Shown piece by piece: positions 57,025 to 64,000 of a stretch of DNA of 64,000 bases. The DNA is from Pagrus major (taxonomy: Eukaryota > Chordata > Actinopteri > Spariformes > Sparidae): contig NC_133232.1 in assembly GCF_040436345.1 (NCBI RefSeq), positions 4,265,001 to 4,329,000 on the forward strand. The letters are read 5' to 3'. Within the stretch, counting starts at the first letter, position 1; every line of letters begins with the position of its first letter. Position numbers and translations under genes: made by a program. The notes beneath the pieces are model-generated. The model saw only the letters and a list, made by a program, of their open reading frames with translations. It made no database searches and was not told the DNA's origin.

Positions 57025-57664
57025 TTTAAGACTATATGCTGTAGGCACATTGTGTTCACCAGCTAATAGGCGCAGTAACAAAAATGCCCACAACCATGCC
57101 TGCACTCCAAATGCAAATACAACAGCTATGAATTAACTTTTGACTAGACTGAGATAAGCATTTTAGGATAATTTTACACATATTTTCCAGGGATAAGAAC
57201 AGGTTAAGAGATTTTTAATCTCAGTGAGGAATTTTCCTGGTTACAGAACACATTAAAATACAGCACAAACTAAGGAATATGTGCTATGTAACAATAGTGT
57301 CAGCTGGATGAAGCTCTTAAACTAGATTTGGACACAGAGAGCTTTAAAACAGGGTTTCAAGTAATAAGGCAGACTCAGCTGATATTGTGCTTTAATGCTG
57401 CATATTTCCACATAAAATTACAATAGATCATATTACCACAAATGTAGAGAAAAGTTGTAGCCTTTATTGATTAATTTTTCTTGACCTAATATTCAAATGT
57501 AACATATCTCAAAACCCTGGAATCAGCTTAAGAAATATCCACCATGTGTTACTTTTTTTGATTCTGGTAACGTTGCTAAAACCTCCAAAATCATGGAGGA
57601 CATGAGCTCCTAGTGGTAGCTACGGCCTTGCTCCTGCATTTGTGGCATACCTCTGATGCATAGT
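57025..57664. other. No gene seen
   Basis: AT-rich intergenic DNA. Confidence 0.35.
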
Positions 57665-58650
57665 CTGCAGAGTTCCAATGATTTCTGCAGCTCTCATGTT
57701 TCTGTGATGGAATGATTGGAACACAAATAACTACTGTGTCACAAGAAACATTCATGAAGTTTGGTTCAAAATAATGAATTTATTATAGTTCTTCTGAAAA
57801 TGTGACCAAATCTGCTGGCTCAAAAATATACATACAGTCATTCTAATATTCGGTTAGATGTCCCTTAGTCATTTTCACCTCAATTAGGTGCTTTTGAAAG
57901 CCATCCGCAAGCTTCTGGTCGTCCTCTGGCTGCATTTTTAACCTCTCCTCTTGACAGAATCGGTGAAGTTCAACTAAATTTGTTTACTTCCTGGCACAGA
58001 CTTGGAGATAATCCTCCTTCTTCATTATTCCATTTACTTTCTTTAGAGCACCAGATCCACTGGCAGCAAAACAGCCCCCCTCTAATTCATTGTGGACTTT
58101 CTTTTTGGTAGTTTGTGTTTTCTTCCTGATGGTGGCAGTGACACAACTGTGCCATGCACTTCATACTGACAAACAGTTGTTTGTACAGTTGATCTTGGGA
58201 CCCGTAACTGCTTTGAAATGGCTGCAAGTGACTTTCCTGACTTGTTCAAATCAATAGTGTGCTCTTTCAGATCAATGCTGAGCTCCTTAGACTTTCCCAT
58301 TGTAGTGTTTGTGGCTGAGTCTAACGGGTGTATCAAACAAGCCCTATTAAAGGGGGAACAGAAAAGTCATCAGCTGTTATCAATCAGAGAGGCCATGCTA
58401 CAAAGAACATTTCGTTGACACAGCTTTCTGTAATCACCACAATTGATTGTTGAAGTTATTAAATGTATATTTTTGACACAGCAGATTTGGTCACATTTTC
58501 AGAAGACCTATAATAAATTCATTATTGAACCAAACTTCATGAATGTTAGTATGTGTTCCACTCATTCCATCACAGAAAAATTTGAGTTGTAGAAATAACT
58601 GCAACTCAAGACTGCCATCATATACTGGACATGCTCTTTACAAGTGTAAA
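57665..58650 (-). mobile_element. Tc1-like transposon relic
   Basis: Fourth copy of the first Tc1 family. The minus strand gives MGKSKELSIDLKEHTIDLNK, then KSLAAISKQLRVPRSTVQTT (58336-58150). The rest matches the copy at 37.1 kb with two large internal deletions. Terminal repeats incomplete. Confidence 0.85.
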
Positions 58651-58659
58651 TCACGATAT

Positions 58660-60950
58660 CTGTTACACCTTTTCTGTACAACTACCAGAACCTTACCAAC
58701 CAGAATTATGACAAAATAACTCCCAAAATGAAAGTTCTGGAACATGTCATTTATTAAGTATTACTGCTCTCTATGTTTTTTTCTTTTCTTGCCCTTCACA
58801 CACAGAAAGAGGACAGGAAGATGCTGAACAATTACATTTTATCACCATAAAAGTTGATAAATTATAGTTAGTTTTGGACATTTTAAATCAAGATTCTCTT
58901 TTAAATAATGCGGGAAAAAGAAACGACCTGCTAGCAGCTAATTTTTGACAAAATGAAATCATTAGAATGGCATGTGTGAGTTTCAAAGGTAAACTGTAAC
59001 CTAAACATCAGGCAATACAATACAGAGAATATTCTTCCTTAGCTTGCTGGAGTTTTCTGCATTTGCCACAGGATTCTAGCAGCAGCAGCAGAACTAACCA
59101 ACCACATGGGAGCTTTATTTAAAAAATGATTAATTGAGTCAGAAGTCAACTGTGGATTTCTCTACTACTGTATTACTGAACATCAGGCCCTTGAGGAGGA
59201 TGCCACATGATGACAGCTGATAACTGACAGAGGCTCTTTATTTACTGCAACAAGCTCCCTGAACCTAAGGTTTTGTTGGGTAATTAAAGGGCTAATGTAA
59301 AGACAGACTTGGGATTCTCTTGTACCTTTGTACACTAAACCCATCATGTGAAATTCACATCAGGTTGTCTCACTTACATGTCCATTTTTGGTAAAGGCAA
59401 GGGTCAGCCAATAACTGCCACCATGACATGCACTGTGTCCATGTACTGTTACCTCACAGAGATATTTAAAAGAAATACATAAACAAATGAATTTGCACGG
59501 ATTAAAGACAGTACAGTGAGGCTTTAGCGGTCAGAACTGTAGAAACTTTTGGCCAATTTAATTCTATAATAATAACATGATCATTGGTGTCCGCCTAATG
59601 AATATATGAATGTGATAATATAATAAAAATAAATAAATTATGCCCAATATTCGTTCTCCTCTAGGCTCTGTCTTCAATTCCTGAGGGAAATATCTGACTC
59701 TTTCTAACTCTGTTTATCTGCTGTGCAGCTGAAAACACCAAGACTAAAATGCTCTGTGGAGCTGAGGGCAGCTGCAAAGTCTATGATGATTCTCTGTGGA
59801 TTTGTCACTACAAGCAGCACCTTTGACGTGACACAATCATTTGACCCACTGTTAAATATAAAGTATTGATTAGTGCAGCTTTAACTTTTTCAGATGCTGT
59901 ACAGACCTTGTGGCGCTGGCTGTGATCGCTGTCACATGCAGAGGAATGACACGGGTGCTGCCTTGGATTGGTGGTGGTGGTCGCTAATATCTAAAATGTA
60001 TTATAGTATAACTCTAAAAATACATGATTTGTGTCAAAAACATTGCTGTGTGCCTGAGGCCTTGCTGATGAAATTTCCTTTGACTCCTCAAACATATTGC
60101 CCCCCATTTTGTGACAGCACATTGTTGTTGACATGCTTCGGTATTTGGGTGAACCTGTGAAGACTTTAGCTTGACAGAGAAAGTACAAAGGTGCATCAGG
60201 CTTACTGGTGGCTCATCTTGAGTAAGCCAAGGCTCACCAACGCAGATTTCCACAACCTTTTTTTAAATTTATATATGTTTCACTTGCCCATTTCTCTTTG
60301 ATCTACTGCCGTCTGTTGGGATTTTATTAATAAAAAAAGATGAGCTCCGAGATTTTCTTAGCTGATGCGGAGTAGCAATACTGCAGCACAACAAACAGTC
60401 AGCACCAATTGCCTCACTGGCATTATTTGCCTTCATGTTTCAGTGTCTCTAATGTGAGGGGTGTTCTGCATGGTTTAAAGTGTTGCACCATCACATCAAT
60501 GTATTCTCTCTGGATATCTAAATAAATACTTGAATTTGCAACAATGAACATTCTGAGGAGCTGTTGGTTGGGTAATATATATTTTACACCTATTCATTAA
60601 TTTCAATTGTGACCAATACATCTCTCCTGTACTGACCAGTGAGAAGGTTCAATAGAGATGATTATCCAGTTCCCTTATTTCTTAGCACAATTCTAATCAC
60701 AATAGAAACACTTACATGGAGGTTAGTGCATTTGCTGTCAGTCATGATATGGGATGGCGCAGAGTGTTTACATGTTGTTAGTATACAATTGTGTTTTGAT
60801 ACTGTTAGCTTGATATAGTAAGTAGCTTCTTGTCTTGTCTGTAATGACGCCATCATGTGAAATAAATCTCCTTCAGATGGTTCTTTATGTGGTAAACTGA
60901 CTCATCTTTGTCCACAGTCCTGGAAAGAGCAGAACTCTGGTAGATGATAA
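58660..60950. other. No gene seen
   Basis: Intergenic DNA between the Tc1 relic and rnf103. No reading frame, RNA gene or clear repeat was recognised. Confidence 0.4.
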
Positions 60951-60974
60951 AAGCACAACTAAAAAAAGTTTGTT

Positions 60975-60980
60975 TTTATT
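60975..60980 (-). terminator. rnf103: Poly-A signal of rnf103
   Basis: AATAAA on the minus strand about 275 bp after the stop codon, giving a short 3' UTR. Confidence 0.55.
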
Positions 60981-61254
60981 GCACTACAAAGTTTACTGTG
61001 ACTACACCTACGATCACTGTGTGAATCAATATCCTCTCTATACAGAAACCATGGTGACAGTGCTTTCATAGGTTCATCTGTCTGCCATGATGGCCAGCAC
61101 ATTGCCTTCAACAGAAATGGAAATAAGCTAGTTGATGGCTCATGGCAACATCAGGTTTGATCACACCAACTGACAATGTTTTCTACTTCATCCCTCCCCT
61201 ATCCCATCTTGAGAGGAGAAATGATGATAAGAAGGGCTCAGAAAGATATACTCA

Positions 61255-62253
61255 TCAGTCATGCAGTGTGTTTTCAGAAGAGCTGCTCTGTGCAACTCTC
61301 TGTTGTTTCTTTTTATAGCTGGGCCAGCGACACACTGGACAGCAGTGTCTGCCTGCTGCCAACCACACCACAATGCACTGCTGATGAAAGGCATGGCCAC
61401 AGGGCAGACCCATCAGCAGCTCCTCGCTCACAAAGTTCTCCAAACACACCACACACTCTGAACACTGCAGCATGTCACAGGGCCACACCGACCAGTCGCA
61501 GTGCTGATGGTTAGAGACACCATCAGGTGTTAGACAGCCGTCCTCCTGCTCCTTTTCAGCTGACGATGCGTTTCTGTTCCCATGATGACAGCAGAAGGAT
61601 GATGCAGCAGCAGCAGGGTCCATGTTGTTGTACGCAGAGAGCTGTCTGTTGCTGTCCTGGTAGCACAATGATCTCTTGGGCTTTTTGTAGCTGTGTGGAG
61701 GTCTGCCAGGACCTGCAGCAGGGGAATCTGTCTGCTCCCTGCTCTCTGCGTCTGAATGTGCACTGTCTGTCTCTTCGTCCAGCTTTTCATCAGAATCCTC
61801 TCTCCTGTGCTGACCATCAGCTCTGAACCTCCAGGTTGGCAGGGCTTTAATGTAATCCATGCTTACCAATGGGCGAAGCCAGAGGTCAGGAAAAGCCAAA
61901 CGCTCAAATAAGAAGTTGGGATCATCTTCCCAGTCTGAGTGGTCAGATGGGACCTGTTGCAGTGATGTGATTGGGTGGAGCAGATAAGAAGCGTACCAGT
62001 CCCACAGACTAGCCAGCCACTCCAGGTTGGTGGTGTTGTCCTCTTGGCTTCGGATGCCACAGCGGCGTCTCTTCTCAAAGTAGTCAACCAGCAGGCCATG
62101 GGCCAGGTAGGTGGACAAGAAGAGAGCTGGGTGTGATGAGTAGAAGGTCCAGTCAGCTCTAACCAGGCTGGCCAGTGTGGTGGTGTCAGCATAACGAAGC
62201 AGCTTCAAACTGTAACCATGCAGATTGTCCAAATAGGGCAACTGGAGGAGAGC
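61255..62253 (-). CDS. rnf103: rnf103 terminal coding exon with RING-H2
   Basis: 333 codons including the stop. Opens ALLQLPYLDNLHGYSLKLLR after acceptor ctccccag. The segment LEWLASLWDWYASYLLHPIT is conserved. The acidic linker differs in length from human. The RING is intact, and the exon ends SENTLHD and stop. Confidence 0.96.
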   Translation of the reverse strand, partial: ALLQLPYLDNLHGYSLKLLRYADTTTLASLVRADWTFYSSHPALFLSTYLAHGLLVDYFEKRRRCGIRSQEDNTTNLEWLASLWDWYASYLLHPITSLQQVPSDHSDWEDDPNFLFERLAFPDLWLRPLVSMDYIKALPTWRFRADGQHRREDSDEKLDEETDSAHSDAESREQTDSPAAGPGRPPHSYKKPKRSLCYQDSNRQLSAYNNMDPAAAASSFCCHHGNRNASSAEKEQEDGCLTPDGVSNHQHCDWSVWPCDMLQCSECVVCLENFVSEELLMGLPCGHAFHQQCIVVWLAAGRHCCPVCRWPSYKKKQQRVAQSSSSENTLHD

Positions 62254-63834
62254 CTGGGGAGGAGTGATCAATCAGTGATTAGTGATCAAGTATTATAGAT
62301 TCAACTCTCCACTCAGTTAAAATAGTAATAGTAAGGTTAGCGTATGGGTGCATACATTTAGTGGCTACTTTATTGGGTACACCCTTCTTATAACATTTGT
62401 TTTTTCCATTAGACAGCCTGCAGTCTCTGTGACATGGATCCATCAAGATTCTGGAAACATTCCTCACACATTCTTTGTGAACATGACAACATTTAGTAGA
62501 TTGAGATGTGGTGACTGTGGCTGCCATTGAAGTACAATGAAGTCATGTTCATGTTGGTGAAACCAGCTTTAGATGAAATGCCACCAGGGTCCGAAATTAA
62601 TAACTGCCAAGTGCCAAATGCTGGTAGATTTTCTGTTTGATGAGTAACTCTCAGAAGTCTATCCAACAAACTGGCAAGTAAATGTTTATACTGAAATAAG
62701 AAACTATGCTGAGAATCTCAATCTTTAGTGTCATTTACAGCGTGCTGCTTCTCTTCCCCACGGTCTGTGTCAGAGTTTGACACACACACGCGCTCAATCG
62801 CGCCACTGCTCCACTGCACTCAATTGTGGAAAATAACTTTGTTCAATACAAAAAGAATTTGTTGATGAAGTCAGTTGTAACAACTGAGTGGTAAAGATGT
62901 TTTCTTACCAGAACAGGTAGCCAGGACACCAGCAATATGGAGTTGTACGTCCCAAGTGTTCTGATCAGAACTACAAACCGTTTCACTGTTGCTCCCTGTC
63001 AATAAAAAATAATACATGTTAAAAATAAAATGCTGAAAAGTAAATGCAGATCATTTCCTTAAAAACAACAGTAGCAAAATGGGCTCCAGCATTGCTCCAT
63101 GTGGTGACCAGGTCGAACACAGATGTGTGTGTGCACTGTCTAATCCAATTTATGTACATGGTACCAGCCAAGCTCCCATCCACTACAACTGATCTCTGAT
63201 ACTGTAGTGAGTGCTGTGGACCAGTCTACAGCACACAGGAAGGCTGCTGTAGAGGGGTCTTAAGTAACATTTTTACAGCGGCTGCATGTTGCCAGTGTAC
63301 AGCACGTGTGCTCCTTTGTATACATTACTTATCTGATTATCTGTTTTTTGATTATCATTTTGGAAGGGGACAAAAGAAAGCGATTGGTTTGGGGTTCCCA
63401 AAGACCAATTAGCGAGTCATCAACAAGAAGCAGCAAAAGATCAATTGTTGATTCAAATTTCAAGAGGCATGCAGAGCCCGCTGTAGGACCACACAGCCAG
63501 CTCTACTATAGCTGTCAAATAAGGAGTAAAAAATACACCATTTCCATTTTGAAATGAACTGGAGTGCAAGTATAAAGTTGCATTAAAAGGCAACACCCAA
63601 GTAAAGTTTAAGTATAACAAAATTGCACTCATGTACAGGAGTAAATGCACTTGTACAATACACAGTTCCCCACTGTGTCTTATGGAAAAGCAGGATGTGA
63701 CCTGTGTGATGAAGAGATCCATCCAGGCCAGCAAGTTGATCAGGACCAAACTGAGGACAAACAGATCATTAACCTCTGGCTGGACCGAGCGCAGGAAAGT
63801 ATCCATGGCAGCCAAGGACAGGAACTCCCCAGTG
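61255..63834 (-). CDS. rnf103: E3 ubiquitin-protein ligase RNF103 (last three coding exons, 5' end off window)
   Basis: ER-resident multi-pass RING-H2 ubiquitin ligase (Kf-1) linked to ER-associated degradation. Coding exons on the minus strand: 63834-63702, 62995-62909, 62253-61255. All have GT-AG borders and consistent phases. They encode the C-terminal half: TGEFLSLAAMDTFLRS, membrane segment LFVLSLVLINLLAWMDLFI, then VLIRTLGTYNSILLVSWLPV, then the highly conserved LKLLRYADTTTLASLVRADW and FYSSHPALFLSTYLAHGLLV. An acidic Ser-rich linker follows, then the RING-H2 at the end (CVVCLENF, LPCGHAFHQQCIVVWL, CCPVCRW; DNA 61453-61327). All eight zinc ligands are visible. The N-terminal exons, with the luminal domain, are beyond 64000. 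Confidence 0.96.
62909..62995 (-). CDS. rnf103: rnf103 exon, membrane segment (29 codons)
   Basis: Encodes GATVKRFVVLIRTLGTYNSI followed by LLVSWLPVL, bordered by acceptor attgacag and donor ctg|GTAAGA. Matches human GATIKRFVVLISTLGTYNSL closely. Confidence 0.95.
63525..63680. mobile_element. Short MITE beside the rnf103 donor
   Basis: acccaagtaaagtttaagta, gtaaatgcacttgtacaata and cagttccccactgtg resemble a dispersed fish MITE rich in tacttaagtac motifs. It ends about 20 bp from the exon boundary at 63702. Ends uncertain. Confidence 0.35.
63702..63834 (-). CDS. rnf103: rnf103 exon, membrane segment
   Basis: Encodes TGEFLSLAAM to DLFITQ. Acceptor tctctttag, donor cag|GTCACA. The first base completes a codon begun in an upstream exon outside the window; His is expected from human NHTGEF. 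Confidence 0.93.
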
Positions 63835-64000
63835 CTAAAGAGAGCAGAAGAGGAGAAGAGGAGAGAAGGAGAATAGAAGTTGAAGACAGGTGGAGTGGAA
63901 GAAAGGAGAGGAGAAGGAGAAAGAAGAAACAGATTAAAACAGATTCAAAAGTAAGATAGAAGATGTAAAAAATATTATGATAAGTATTAACAATAATCCA
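63835..64000. other. rnf103 intron, right edge
   Basis: Purine-rich (aggagaagg-type) stretch at 63840-63930, nothing coding. The gene continues off the window. Confidence 0.5.

Noticed and set aside
61527-61826. 99-codon plus-strand frame
   Set aside because: Antisense shadow of the rnf103 terminal exon.

Overview
The window is nuclear DNA of a ray-finned (teleost, probably percomorph-like) fish. The evidence is vertebrate genes split by GT-AG introns, no bacterial gene organisation, long (TG)n and (TA)n microsatellites, and a transposon mix typical of teleosts: Tc1-like elements, Rex3/RTE, Rex1-like and L1 LINEs, Gypsy, Penelope-like elements, hAT elements and many fold-back MITEs.

Four protein-coding loci can be supported. 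(1) Left edge, minus strand: first coding exon of a fibroblast growth factor of the FGF4/FGF6 type (1661-1952), with a TATA box; its later exons are not visible and should lie off the left edge. (2) 13435-20481, plus strand: complete seven-exon tmem129, an ER-membrane E3 ubiquitin ligase of 366 residues. (3) 34807-46806, plus strand: atoh8, a bHLH transcription factor of 334 residues in four coding exons; the last exon supplies only one glutamate codon and the stop. A non-coding 5' exon near 34061 is likely. (4) Right edge, minus strand: the last three coding exons of rnf103 (63834-61255), a second ER-membrane RING E3 ligase, whose first exons lie off the right edge.

The rest is intron and intergenic DNA dominated by mobile elements. 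2.6-12.4 kb: Tc1 relic, tRNA-derived SINE, L1 split by a later insertion, small MITEs. 13-20 kb: tmem129, whose introns carry (TG)n tracts directly next to two splice donors and a large hAT-like element inserted in a TG tract. 20.5-24 kb: LINE fragments, a CTCF-like motif and an AT-rich block that looks like conserved non-coding DNA. 24.8-33.2 kb: Tc1, Rex3, a 4.5 kb Gypsy element with both LTRs and a target duplication, and further Gypsy and Tc1 scraps. 33.3-47.2 kb: atoh8 with Tc1, SINE, hAT and fold-back elements in its introns. 47.2-58.7 kb: a graveyard of nested elements (fold-back MITE, Kolobok-like MITE, 1.9 kb hAT with an 8-bp target duplication, Penelope fragment, Gypsy gag split by a telomere-repeat MITE, Tc1 split by a solo LTR). 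58.7-61 kb: little that can be read.

The genes do not form an operon-like unit. The pairing of atoh8 and rnf103 fits what is known of human 2p11.2, where both genes map; tmem129 is on human 4p16.3, so its presence here is a fish-specific (or lost ancestral) linkage. No new multi-gene system was found. The most informative observations concern gene structure (the atoh8 one-codon terminal exon, UG tracts at tmem129 donors) and datable nested transposon insertions.
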